From Rosa chinensis (taxonomy: Eukaryota; Streptophyta; Magnoliopsida; Rosales; Rosaceae), in NCBI RefSeq assembly GCF_002994745.2, contig NC_037091.1, positions 29,828,289 to 29,892,288 of the forward strand: a stretch of DNA of 64,000 nucleotides, given 5' to 3'. The first letter of the stretch is position 1; each line of letters opens with the position of its first letter. Below are positions 48,427 through 58,945 of this stretch, one piece after another. The notes beneath the pieces were generated by a model. It worked only from the letters and a program-made list of their open reading frames with translations, was not told the origin of the DNA and searched no databases. The translations under genes were made by a program, and so were the position numbers.

Positions 48427-50961
48427 CTAAATTTGGAGTTTAAAGGGCTCAAGTACAACTTCGGTGTTGCCCTGCTTCATTAGGTAGTTGGAAAGGAACT
48501 CTTTGTATTGGAAGCCCTTATAGATTTGAGGATTACTTGCATTGATAAGAGCTGTTGCAGGTTGTATATGGCAATCTTGGGAAGGTGCAATGAAAAATGC
48601 AGCAGATGTCCGAGCATTACTTGAATTTGTCACTGCTCGATGTTCAGCACACTTCAGCTTCCCGGCCATTACTTATGATCTGCATCCCAACTCCCAAGTA
48701 GACCAAAATTAATTGTCATTATAAAGAGTGATTGATGTCTACGATTTAAAGCATAACAAAAATTGGTGACGTACCTGTAACTGATAGCCTATGTTAACCA
48801 CTAGTCCTTGTGGAAGAGGTTCCACACCCAGTGGCGGATCCAGGATCCAAAACCTGTCTAGGCTAATTAGACAATCAGTTAAATTAGACTAATTTCTCTA
48901 TAGATTTTTTTTTTTTGGTACAATGACAACAGCTCACAGCTTTCTATACAAAATTGAATGTATAGAAATGCATGGGTATATACTCACAACTTTAAGCCAA
49001 TGCGATATATCATGAAAGATATGAACCTAAACAGAATAATTCCAAAAGTTGTGCTAACCTTGAAAGTTGAAACCCAGATATGGGAATGTATAAATCAGCA
49101 AGAACAACGAAGACCCAAAACACAAAAGGTCAAGTCCTGTAATCAAAATCCGCCACTGCCCACAATCTAACAAACAAACAATTAAACAAACAAAAGCAAC
49201 TCTAATTTCCCAAATCGAAATTTAAATCTCCATGAAGATGAAATATAGAGTTTATGTGAATCAGTGAATCTGTGATCCCCAAATCGAACTTAAAACCCCA
49301 AATTACCGACACAGCTCGGGGTCATTGCCGGACATCATGGACTCACGGGCTCTCGACGAATGCCCATAAGAGTGTAAGTAGTAAGAGAAACAAACAAACA
49401 GACCCAGAAACCAATACCACCCAAACTCTATGAACTTCCCCAAAGTTCAAAACTTTCTTGAAATCCACAATATGCAACCAAGCAAAAACTTAACGGAAAC
49501 TTCAAAAAGAAAAAACCTAATTTCACCCAATTCCCCAATGTACCCTAAACAAAAACCACTTAAATCCACAAAACCCCACTAATATTCTCCGAAACCCAAC
49601 AAATCCAAATGAAATTCCAGTATAAGATCCAAATTTGAGCCCTAAGAAAAAAACAGAGGCTTACATTACTTCCTTTCCAGAGTTGGTAGACGCGCTTTGC
49701 CATAGTTAGAGAGAGACTAGCTAGGCAGGAACAGAGTCTAAGATTTGAAACTTTTGGGTGTTCATCGCATTACACCCACCACAAAAGTCCAAAGAATCAA
49801 AAACGGAAACCCACCACCTCTACTCTCCCAGATTGAAATTCCACGTTACACACACACTTCAGAGTTTTTGGCCCAAAATATTGAAATTCCACGTTGGCTG
49901 GTTCTGATGGAATTTCAAAATTAATTGAAGGTAGATACACACACACACACACACACACACACTTCAGAGTTTTTGGCCCAAAATATTGTCTAGGCTTGAG
50001 CCCATATAGCCTTCTACTTCCCTCCGCCCCTGTCCACACCAATCCATTTCCCATCCTTAAAAACCTGAAGGCCATGTACATCCCCTTGAAGTAAAATTGT
50101 GATGAGGTTTGGATCACAGTGTTTAGTTATTCCTAATGTCAAACTTGGATCTGGACAAGGTGGATAATGATTAACTGAGAGTAGAGTCTCTTGGCTAAGT
50201 TCATCGCTGAAGTGCCCATATCCAATCCCAAGTCCTTCACTGATCGAGTCTAAAATGTTCAAAGCTACTTTCCTCACTTGGGTGGAACATTTGTCAACAT
50301 GCTCTCTGAAATGTCATAGATTTCTAGCGGTTATTACATGAATATCTAGTTAATTTGACGACATATAGGTCATGTGGCCCTTACCGATATTTAAGCGGTT
50401 GTTGAGGCCAAAGTGGAATGAATTTTTCTAAAGCGTGACAAGGGTGTCGAAGGGCATCGCGCCAAAGATGAACATTCTCCCTGTCATAATTTCCGGTGCT
50501 AGTTATGAGCCTGCAGAGTTTGTTGGGGTCCTCAGAGAAGAAGCTTGCCTTGTCTTCTGGAGGCAAAGCAAAAAACTCCCTGAACACATCCATGGTGTCA
50601 TGCAACAAATTTTCTGATATGCCATGGTTGATTACCTACATAATTCATGGTAATAACCTTTAGAATTGGATGATGATATAAGCATACATAGAGTAAGTGA
50701 AAGTTGAAGCAAGAAAAGCTATATTTTGAAGCGAGCCTTAGTAACCTGAAAAAACCCGAACTCTTGGCTAGCCCCAAGTATTTGCTCAACTATACGAGTT
50801 CGATCATGACCTTCTGCTCCACCACCACCAAGATTAATCACTGGAATGTTGTCAGATGAAGGAAGAGTGCTAAGCTTCCCCGGTCTTGCATCTGGTGGGA
50901 ATATGTAAGTCTCGGGCAGGGGTTGAACATTATTGTACCAGCTAGAAACAAGCTTCTCCAT
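48427..50961 (-). pseudogene. 2-oxoglutarate/Fe(II)-dependent dioxygenase, disrupted
   Basis: Four exons on the minus strand: about 50961-50746 (ATG), 50635-50385, 50305 to 48775 (interrupted) and 48679-48427 (TAA/TGA side). Exons 1-2 carry the DIOX_N part ('IPVINLGG', 'QEFGFFQ|VINHGISE', 'DREN..LWRDALRHPC'). Exon 3 has 'SVNHYPPCPDPSLTLGITKH', with the HCD of the HxD iron motif, and 'VVNIGYQLQ'. Exon 4 has 'CAEHRAVTN', with the distal His, and 'ARTSAAFF', the RxS 2-oxoglutarate contact. The total would be about 345 aa, normal for plant 2OGDs (SRG1/hyoscyamine-6-dioxygenase-like). A 1204-bp hAT-like insertion splits exon 3. In addition, exon 4 as spliced starts in the wrong frame (extra bases near 48660-48667). 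The substrate cannot be told from sequence. Confidence 0.85.
48829..50032. mobile_element. Non-autonomous hAT-like insertion in the dioxygenase exon
   Basis: The ends are CAGTGGCGGATCC (48829) and, reading inward from the other side, CAGGGGCGGAGGG (50032). The 8-bp flank TCCACACC is present at both 48821-48828 and 50033-50040 and once only in the reconstructed exon. There is no transposase. The interior has a 45-bp local duplication around a (AC)n run ('cttcagagtttttggcccaaaatatt' at about 49857 and 49963; AC run 49935-49963). Removing it rejoins the reading frame of exon 3. Confidence 0.92.
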
Positions 50962-51348
50962 TTGTTTTGCTTGATGTGTTTCAATCTGATCTCACAATGA
51001 ATATTGAAGAGAACTACTATCTCATAAGTAAGGCCGGCTATGGAAAAGTAAAATATCTGTTTCCGTCCGATAATGGTTTGTTCTTCCACAAAGTCTTGCA
51101 CTCTTGCACATAAAAAAATAACAGATATAAATAAATTAAATAGAATCTGACTATATATGTTAAATGGATGCCAATTGAAGCATGTAAGACAAAAGAACCA
51201 GTTGAATGTAGTAAAAATGCTTGAATGTCTTATAGGATTGTGCAGATGATTTCTGCTTGGCATTGGTCCATCCAAATATGGAGAAGAATTTTATGGTAAC
51301 AGGTCATTATCATGGGCTCATGGCCAGCTTTGTTTATAACTAAATAAC
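50962..51348. other. Upstream region of the dioxygenase gene
   Basis: The 5' flank of the minus-strand gene. The 50838-51275 minus-strand frame is an out-of-frame shadow. The part near 50962-51010 is repeated at 58490-58530. Confidence 0.4.
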
Positions 51349-51702
51349 TGTTGAGAATATATACATCCCACATGGGAAAAATGAGACTTTGCCTATGAGT
51401 TTATAAGGGTTTGGGTCACTCCATCCATTGCCAATTGGTTTTGGATGCGAACCCCAGATTACTTTATCATGGTATCAGAGCGGGTTATCCACGTGTGCAT
51501 GCCTAACGGCCACACGGGCTCCACGACACCCAAAAATTGTCCACGTGTATGGCTTGAAAATTCGCCACACGTGCGGGGGCGTGTTGAGAATATATACATC
51601 CCACATGGGAAAAATGGGACCTTGCCTATGGGTTTATAAGAGTTTGGGCCACTCCATCCATTGCCAATTGGTTTTGGATGCGAACCCCAAATTACTTTAT
51701 CA
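51349..51702 (+). mobile_element. Complete TRIM retrotransposon (354 bp)
   Basis: Two near-identical 121-bp LTRs (51349-51469 and 51582-51702; TGTTGAGAATA...CTTTATCA) enclose a 112-bp middle. The middle starts with TGGTATCAGAGC (51470-51481), the classical binding site for initiator tRNA-Met. It ends with a purine tract (GTGCGGGGGCG, about 51571-51581). A 5-bp target duplication ATAAC lies at 51344-51348 and 51703-51707. It has no coding capacity and depends on another retrotransposon for movement. Confidence 0.96.
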
Positions 51703-52423
51703 ATAACGTCATAGCTAGTCACTAGAAACAAAGCCAAAATGACAAAACTCTGTTTTTACTTGTCCTGATCAGGAAAGGTTTTAAAACATTAAGGCCCTAA
51801 AGTTGCTTGTAAATTGTAACTGTGCTTCTATTAATGAATTTCTATTGATAAAAAAAAGGGTCCATGACCATCAGCCCCAAAATTGGGAAATTTTGGCCCA
51901 GTTGCCCCAGAAAGAAAAAACTGTTCCCACTAACCCAAACCTGAGTGAAAAAGACAATTTTACCCACCTTCAACTCCTTTATGGAGGTTCATTTTCCACC
52001 ATTTTTCAGTTTCAAAAAAAAAAAAATAACGCGCTCTCTCTCTCGCACTCGCTCTCGCTCTCGATCTCTCTCTCACTCTCGATTCGCAGTTTCTCCACCA
52101 ACTCTGCTATCTAGACCAACTCCGGCGGCGATTCAACGTTCTCCGGCGTCGATTCAACGTTCTCCGGCTTCGGTATTATAGAAAGTGAGTGGAAATCTCT
52201 GTTCAGTTTCAGATTCTTTACCTTTCTGTGAGATTGAACTTGTTCATAGCCTAGGTTTGGTTAATCGAGTGGGCAAATGAGAAAAATAATATTTTCCTGT
52301 TTCAAAATTAGAAAAATCTAGGATTTCGGTTTCAAATCTATTACAAATTCATATTTTATGTTAACCGGGGGCACAAAAATTGAAAAATATGAAAATGAAC
52401 ATGTATTGTGAGCTTATTTCAGG

Positions 52424-52905
52424 GCAATAGATGTCTATTGCCCCAAAATAGAAGCTTCTATTGGGGACCAATAGACGTCTATTATGCCAAAACAGATGCC
52501 TCTATTGGGGGCCAATAGACATCTATTGGGCAATAGACGTCTATTTCCCTGCAATATAGGCTTTTTTTGTTGGCCAATAGATGTATATTGCCCCGAAAGA
52601 ACCTTCTGTTTTTGGATAATAGATGTCTATTGGGGCAATAGACGTCTATTGGTCCCCAATACAGGCTTCTGTTGTTGGCCAATAGATGTATATTGCCCCG
52701 AAAGAACCTTCTGTTTCGGGACACTAGATGTCTACTAGGGCAATAGACATCTATTATGCCAAAACAGATGCCGCTATTGGGGGCCAATAGACATCTATTG
52801 GCCCCAATAGAAGCTTCTGTTGGAGATTATATATCTCTATTGGGGACCAATACATGTCTATTGGTCCCCAATAGAGGCTATTGTTTTGAGATAATAGATG
52901 TTTAA
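52424..52905. repeat. Palindrome array, 5' leader of the plus-strand MULE gene
   Basis: About fifteen close-packed copies or half-copies of the palindrome CAATAGACGTCTATTG with G/C-run edges (GGGG...CCCC) and a second, related hairpin core AGAAGCTTCT. Variants are ATAGATGTCTAT, ATACATGTCTAT and ATAGATGTATAT. The array lies between a likely leader exon and the 3' splice site TTATTAGCAG (ending 52969) just before the ATG. Confidence 0.9.
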
Positions 52906-52969
52906 TGGGGTTCAGTAATTGACTGTGGATGTGCAATAATGAATTGTTCTTCTTTCCTTTATTAGCAGA

Positions 52970-55157
52970 ATGCCAAGAACCAAACGACCACAATTCAGCT
53001 GCATCTTTGAAGAAAATATGGACGAAACACAAAGATCAGAAGAACAAACACTTCGGCAAAGGATGGAAGTGATAAAGTCTAGGAAGTCATCACGAAGAAA
53101 AGAAGAAACTTCTAGTAATGACGAAGAAGTAGAAGAAGAAGGAGAAGAAACAGAGGAGGAAGAAGAAGTACAAGAAGAAGGAGAAGAAACAGAGGAACAA
53201 AAAGAAGAAGAAGAAGAAGAGAAGGAGGAAGAGGAGGAGGAGGATGATGACCGAGAAACAACACAAAGGTTTTATGTGCAGACAAGGAGTCTAAGGAGCA
53301 AAAAGAAACAAGAGTATGATGAAGACGAGGCCGAACAGCCAACGAAAAAGAAGATCAAACGGGAAAAGTCAAACACGAAAGAGGAAAAGACAAAGAAAGG
53401 GGAAAGGAGGAACACAAAGACAACAGAAAAGGCAAAGATCCAGTGGAAGCAACAGAAATGCACTCTAAGTGCTTTCTGGAGATTGATTGACACATATAGA
53501 GAGAAAATACCTAAAGGGGCTTGGGATATTTTGAGTACTACTGTATTTTGGGGGATGATCAGACCATTCTATGAGAAGAAGCTTACAGAAACTCAGCTCC
53601 ACAAACATGAGGCCGACTTGGAGATTATACTGAAGTACTTTGATGTTAAAAAAGCCAAGTTTGTGTTTGGGGAGACAAAAATGGAAATAACATTGCAGGA
53701 CATAAATGAATTGTTTGACCTGCCAACAACTGGTATTGAATGGGACCTGAGCAAGAAGGTGCTCAAGGAGGAATGGAAGGCATCTTCGATATTTGACGTC
53801 AACATGAGGAAAGAAATAGTAATAAAACCTGATCTGGAAAACAAACTCAGCAAGGAGCTCGGCAAGAAGAAGAACGCTGATCCTAAGATAATTGCGGCAC
53901 TGCTTATCATGTACCTCTTCAATGCATTCTTCTTCAGCAGGACATCAACAACCTTGACATGGGACCTCATCAACGCTTGTGAAGACATAGATAACATAAA
54001 CAGTTTCAATTGGGCCAAGATGGTACTAGATTTTCTGCTGGATGGCCTTCAGAGGTACCGAAAAGATCATCCAACGACTCTTTCTGGCTGCATCATTCTC
54101 ATATATGTAAGTACAATACTAATTTTCTGGTCTATTGCCCCCCAATACATGTCTACTGCCCCCCCAATACAGGGGTTAATACGTGTCTATTGGGGGGCAA
54201 TAGACACGTATCGGTTGTCTGTTATTCATTTACTGACAAATATAATTTTGGTAACAGTACTGGTTCTTGGAGAAGACCAAGATCAGAAACTGGATTCCAG
54301 GAATGGAGGATGAGAAACCGAGATTTGTGAGGTGGTCGATAAAGGAGCTGTTCAACCTGCAGAAGCTCCATCAGAATCCAGACTGGCCAGAGGAGTTGAT
54401 AAAAGATGGGCCTTGGTTAGAACATTGCTACATCAATTTGTCGGATACGGAGGAGGAGCAAGAAACACCAAGTTTCAACAACTGGGTAAGTTAGCAATTA
54501 TAGTGGAATTGAACAAATGGTCTATTGGGGGGCAATAGACATCTATTGGGGGGCAATAGACATCTATTGGCCCCCAATACTGGGTTCAGAAGGTGTCTAT
54601 TGCGGGGCAATAGTCATCTATTGGCCCCCATTACTGGGTTCATAAGGTGTCTATTGCGGGCCAATATACATCTATTGCCCCCCAATAGACATTAGTGGTT
54701 TTTTCTTATTTTTTTGATTCAAGTGTTGTTTTATTGGTTACAGGTTCCCCAAGCGAGCCAAGACGAGGAAGAGGAGACCATAAGGCTTACTGGTAACATG
54801 AAAGTTCTGCTAAAAGAAATGGATAGAGTGATTGAAGACAATGGTGAAAAACAGGAAATGGAGAAGCAAATGAAGAAACTATTGGAAGCAAATGAGGGGC
54901 TTGCAAACCATATTAGGGAGCTTTGGAAAAAGGTTACTGTTGCTGATGACAAAATTGAGAGTATGGAGAAAAAAATGACTGAGGTGATGCAGGAAAACAG
55001 ATCACACCAGAACCACATAAAAGCTCTGAAGAAATGTTTGGCGAAAGGAACCAGCAGGAACCCTGACCTGAAAAGCAATGAGCAACATTTGTATGGGAGT
55101 AATGCACATTGGAACGGCAAGCTTTCTCCATACCTTCTTTCAAACGACCCTCCATAA
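52970..55157 (+). CDS. Acidic/coiled-coil protein with plant-mobile-domain-like middle, MULE-encoded
   Basis: Three exons with in-phase GT-AG introns: 52970-54106, 54258-54485 and 54744-55157, giving 592 aa. Residues about 40-100 are a glutamate-rich tract. About 100-165 is lysine/arginine-rich, likely a nuclear signal. About 160-380 ('CTLSAFWRLIDTYREKIPKG', 'TLQDINELFDLPTTG', 'NADPKIIAALLIMYLFNAFF') resembles the plant mobile domain/DUF1985 type found in proteins that travel with MULEs and Ulp1-like proteases. About 460-555 is a heptad-type coiled coil. No protease catalytic motif is present. It is convergent with the transposase, and the last about 220 bp overlap it. Function is unknown; an accessory protein of transposition or anti-silencing is a guess. 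Confidence 0.7.
54120..54212. repeat. Palindrome copies in intron 1 of the plus-strand MULE gene
   Basis: Five or so half- or full copies (for example GTCTATTGGGGGGCAATAGAC, about 54186-54206, in perfect inverted form) confined to the intron 54107-54257. Confidence 0.9.
54518..54698. repeat. Palindrome copies in intron 2 of the plus-strand MULE gene
   Basis: Eight or so copies in a row with CTATTGGGGGGCAATAG cores and a 60-bp higher-order repeat ('ccccaat.actgggttca.aaggtgtctattgcggg', about 54580 and 54630), all within the intron 54486-54743. Confidence 0.9.
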
Positions 55158-57123
55158 CAGGAGTAAGTTGCGAGGTCCAAAGCTGTGCCTCGTCTCTCCT
55201 CTCACCCATCATCTGCATCACCCTAATCCAAGTCTGATCAAGCATAGTGTACACTGGCATCTCCCGTTCAACAGCAAACCAAGCATTAAAAGATTCAGCT
55301 ATACTATTAGCCATAATTCCATAACGGCATCCAGGGAAAAAAGCACGGCACCAATTTTGAACAGGCAGATCAGCAAGAAACGGATCTATAATATCAGCAC
55401 CACCAACTTCTCTCAACTCTCTCAAATGAAAACGATATTCCTTTTCAGTGCATGAATATGCCAACTCAAAAAACTTCTTTTTAACATCATCTTTCAAAAT
55501 ACAAGAGCCTTTACCGTTGTATTTAGTCATAAGGTTATGCACCAAGTGCTTGTAACAGAAAAGATGAAGATTACCAGGAAATATCTTGTCGAAAGCACTC
55601 AACAGTCCAACACCGCGATCACTAATAAAAGTGATCTTTCTACCTTGAGGTTCCAGCAAGTTCTTCAAGTGTTGGAAGAAAAAGGACCAATTAGCATCAG
55701 TCTCAGAATCACAGACACACATTGCAAGAGGAAAGAAACCTACAGAAAACAGGAAAAAAAAGTGATTATATTGGGGGTCAATAGACGTCTATTGGGGGAC
55801 AATACACGATTGCAGCGTGCCGCAACACATTTTCAACAAAAAAGAATTAAAAAAACAACAATAAACATAATAGAAACAAAAAGGGGAGAGAAATCAGAAG
55901 AAAATGAACGTGTATTGGGGGGCAATATATGTCTATTGGGGGTCCAAACATGATTGCAGTGTGCCGCTGCAACGCCAGAGGGAGCGTGCCGCAACACATT
56001 TTCAACAAAAATACCAATAAAAAATCATAGACATGAGAAAAATACCATGATTTCCATTCTTTCCGGTTGCACAAAGTATCTGCCCCTTGTAGACACTCTT
56101 CCCAAAAGTCCCATCGACATACAAGATGGGAAGACAGAATTCAGAGCCACGAACACAGCCCGCATAAGCTAGGAAAAGCCTCTGGAACCGATTACTCGAT
56201 GAATCAACTTCCAAAACAAAAGAAGATCCCGGGTTCGTCTCAAATACAGCTTCCCTATACCATGTTAACATGTTAAACGAATCAGCCTCAGAACCATAAA
56301 TCATTTCCCTAGCCTTCTGCTTTGCTTTCCAAGCAACCTTGTATGATATATCAAACCCATAAGCTAACTTGAACTTGCTGATAATTTCCCTTGGCTTCAA
56401 TGACAAGTTATAGCTAATGTCCTCTTCAATACATGACTTGACAATTTTCGATCCCAAAAGCTCATGTTTTTGTTTTCGAAGAACACCTTTGCAAGAGTGG
56501 ACATTGTCCAACTCACCAATAATAAAGCAACCATTTGTAGGCAAAACATAACCATGGACATTCCACTCACATCCTTCGGTTCCCCAATTCGAACAAACTG
56601 CATGAATTCTGTCCCAGTCATTTCTAATAAATACAAAGCTGAACCCAACTTCAATAGCATACTTTCTGAGCTTGTCTCGAAACTCGGGGGAACCGCCACG
56701 AAATTTCTGCCCTACACATTGAATGTAACTAGCCCACTCATTTGACAAGTAAGACTTTTGAACTTCAGTCCTAAATGCCTCAGTGAGGTAATCATCTTCA
56801 TCCACAATACCAGAGCAGCTATCTTCAAATGAAACAGAAGCTTTTTTGCTGCAAATTACACTATTCTTCAACACCATAATATCAACACAATCCAACTTGT
56901 AAATCTTGGCACCGCTAAACAGCATCTTGAAATCATCATCATTGCGAAGAAAAAAAATAGCGCATCCAGGAAGCGAATAATGAAGCTCAATATCATCAGT
57001 TGCAGCAAAATTGAACCGTTCACAAATGTATTCAAACAAATGAGCATAGCTCATATATTGATTAATACAAAACATGAAACTTTGTCCAGAATGAGTGCAC
57101 TTAACAGCTAAGGAAGCATCCAT
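54934..57123 (-). CDS. MuDR-type Mutator-like transposase
   Basis: Two exons on the minus strand: 57123-56046 and 55739-54934 (GT-AG intron 55740-56045), about 625 aa. The N-terminal about 60-aa region and an acidic linker are followed by the MuDR DNA-binding/zinc-knuckle-like domain ('FRDKLRKYAIEVGF', 'CEWNVHGY', about residues 145-215). The DDE core has first Asp in 'LPILYVDGTFGKS', then 'GFFPLAMCVCDSETD', second Asp in 'ITFISDRGVGLLSAF' and Glu in 'MANSIAESFNAWF'. The CxxH-type motif 'CYKHLVHNL' is typical of MULEs. No internal stops are seen. The true C-terminus may be spliced further; after about 'VAHCFS' the frame reads the antisense of the neighbouring gene. It catalyses excision and insertion of the element. 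Confidence 0.85.
55768..55945. repeat. Palindrome copies in the transposase intron
   Basis: Two groups: 55771-55806 (with exact CAATAGACGTCTATTG) and 55908-55945. Each is followed by a similar 'aaca.gattgcag.gtgccg' segment. Both lie in the intron 55740-56045. Confidence 0.9.
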
Positions 57124-57177
57124 AGTCCTGTATATAAAAAAACAAAAATAATAAATAAAAAAAATAAAAAATCAAAT

Positions 57178-57500
57178 CACTATTGCCCCCCAATAGACAC
57201 ATACTGACCCCCAATAGATGGGACTCAGATAAAATGTCTTTTCAAAACCGAAACAAGTTACTAAACACGTACTACTGAACTTCAGTAACAACTAAGAGTA
57301 TCAAAAAAGAAGAAAAGCAGCTTTTTCAATCCTCTATTGACCCCCAGTATGGGTCTACTGGGGGGCAATATATGGTTCACAAAGACCAAAATCATGTCAG
57401 AAGCTACCAAATCACATCATTATCAACACCGTGAACAACAATTCATCCAAAAAAAAGAAGAAAAGCAGCTATGTAAACCAATATTGACTGGCAATAGACG
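57178..57500. repeat. Palindrome copies upstream of the transposase start
   Basis: Degenerate copies at 57182-57222, 57335-57370 and 57480-57497. A minus-strand 3' splice site (TATATACAG, about 57129-57137) just before the ATG suggests that they lie in a leader intron of the transposase gene. Confidence 0.75.
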
Positions 57501-58130
57501 ATTAACAAATACCAGAATACATTGAACCGTTTCAAAACAGAATCACAACAAACTTACCACACCGAAACAGATTAAAACTTAGCACAACAAACTTATAAGC
57601 ATGAAAAATAGCAAATCGAACCAAAACAAAGATGAAATTCACGAAACACAGACCAAAATTAATGCAATAAGTCGGAAATAAAAAAGTACAGGAAAACAAA
57701 ACTCATATTCAAAAAATCAGCCTCAGACTCAATCGAGATGAATAGCAAACAAGGATACAAAAAAAAAAAAAATCGAAGAAACGGAATTGAAATCGTTTCA
57801 AACCGAGCTGCAGCGACATTGTTGAAATCCAAAGCGACATTGCTTCTTTCTCTCTCCATTGCGAGCTTCTCTCTCTATCGCACCAGAACCAGAGCTTCTC
57901 TCTCTAAGCAGAAGTTCTCTCTATTCGTTACCTCGGGATTTCAAACTGGGGCTAAAAGACTAGGTCGTTAACAGAAGGGTAAAAAGGTGAACAAAAATAT
58001 ATTAAAATAGAAATGTTGTGTAAAAAGAAATAGATCCTTAGAGTGTTTAGGGTAGAAGGGAATTAAAAAAAGTTGCTGGAGTAAGTGGGAACATTGACTA
58101 TAAAATTAGGGTAAATGGACAAAAACCCTA

Positions 58131-58199
58131 AAAAAAAATAAAATTCAAATAAAGAATTAGGCGATATTAATTCACCAATCTAAAAGTTGGTCAATGCAG
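58131..58199. other. Right boundary zone of the MULE
   Basis: A-rich sequence between the approximate MULE end and the dioxygenase-derived fragment. Confidence 0.3.
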
Positions 58200-58945
58200 A
58201 GTAAACTTTAGAATTGGATGATGATAAAAGCATACATAGAGTAAGTGAAAGTTGAAGCAAGAAATGCTACATTTTTAAGCCTCAGGTATTTTCTGAGCTA
58301 TAAGAGTTCGATCATGACCTTCTGCTCCACCACCACCAAGATCAATCACTGGAATGTCGTCGGATGAAGGAAGAGTGCTAATTAAGTTTCCCCGGTCTTC
58401 CATCGTGTGGGAATATGCAAGTCTCAGGCATGGGCTGAAATTTTAGCAGCTAGTAGAAACAAGCTTCTCCATTTGTTTTGCTTGAATGTTATCAATATTC
58501 TGATCTCACAATGAATATTGAAGAAAAAGACTCTTTCAGTAGGCCGGCTTTGGAAAAGTTATCTGTTTCTGTAAGAGAATGGTTTGATCTTCTATAAAGT
58601 CTTGCACATAAAGAAAATAACACATAGATTAACAAACTAGATGGAATATGAATAGTTTGGCTAGTTGAAGCATTGACCAAGTTTTAGTTTGGCTACCAGT
58701 ATAAAAAAATCAAAACCATGATCTACTATGTGTAATGATCGAATGATAACCTAAGGGAGTAGTCAACTGCAGAAGATCAATTTTTTTTACACACACTGGT
58801 GTTGGATGCAGGAATTTTCTTTGTGGGACTGACATGATGAAGCAAATCATTTCAGCCCTATAAAAGCAACATATATGTAGAACCTGAGAACAAGAGGTAA
58901 ACCAAACCTGAAAAATCTTGAATTCTTGACTAGCTCTCACACTTT
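58200..58945 (-). pseudogene. Fragments of a second 2OG-dioxygenase copy
   Basis: 58206-58520 aligns with 50657-50995 of the disrupted gene (intron 1 edge, exon 1 and 5' flank), including the GGTGG run coding for the Gly tract and the start-codon region. It has insertions, deletions and a shifted frame. A further piece, minus strand of about 58945-58903, reads '..ASQEFKIFQ|V', which is exon 1's end ('ASQEFGFFQ|V') followed by a GT donor. The order is scrambled, so these are at least two duplicated and rearranged fragments. Neither is functional. Confidence 0.75.

Larger units (their letters stand above)
51840..58130. mobile_element. Putative autonomous Mutator-like element, about 6.3 kb
   Basis: It contains a MuDR-type transposase (minus, 54934-57123) and a convergent second gene (plus, 52970-55157). 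The two outer flanks (51855-52110 and 57840-58130) are weakly similar inverted sequences: A/T-run then AGGGT, later a shared 'GTTCCCACTnAC' and CT-rich leaders ('ctctctc' at about 52035-52080 and the inverse side). The termini and target duplication fall in A-runs (51849-51857 and about 58128-58137), so the ends are approximate. Intronic palindromes occupy all the non-coding gaps. The element separates the dioxygenase gene from fragments of a second copy at 58200-58945. Confidence 0.7.

Noticed and set aside
50838..51275. 145-codon minus-strand frame upstream of the dioxygenase
   Set aside because: It is out of frame with exon 1, overlaps its start codon and shows no family features.
52482..52787. 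Plus- and minus-strand frames in the palindrome array (IDVYCP-rich peptides)
   Set aside because: They are simply the palindrome read in frame; both strands give similar peptides because the repeat is self-complementary.
54731..55180. Minus-strand 149-codon frame rich in Ser/Phe
   Set aside because: Antisense of the coiled-coil exon of the plus-strand MULE gene. It starts and ends without signals.
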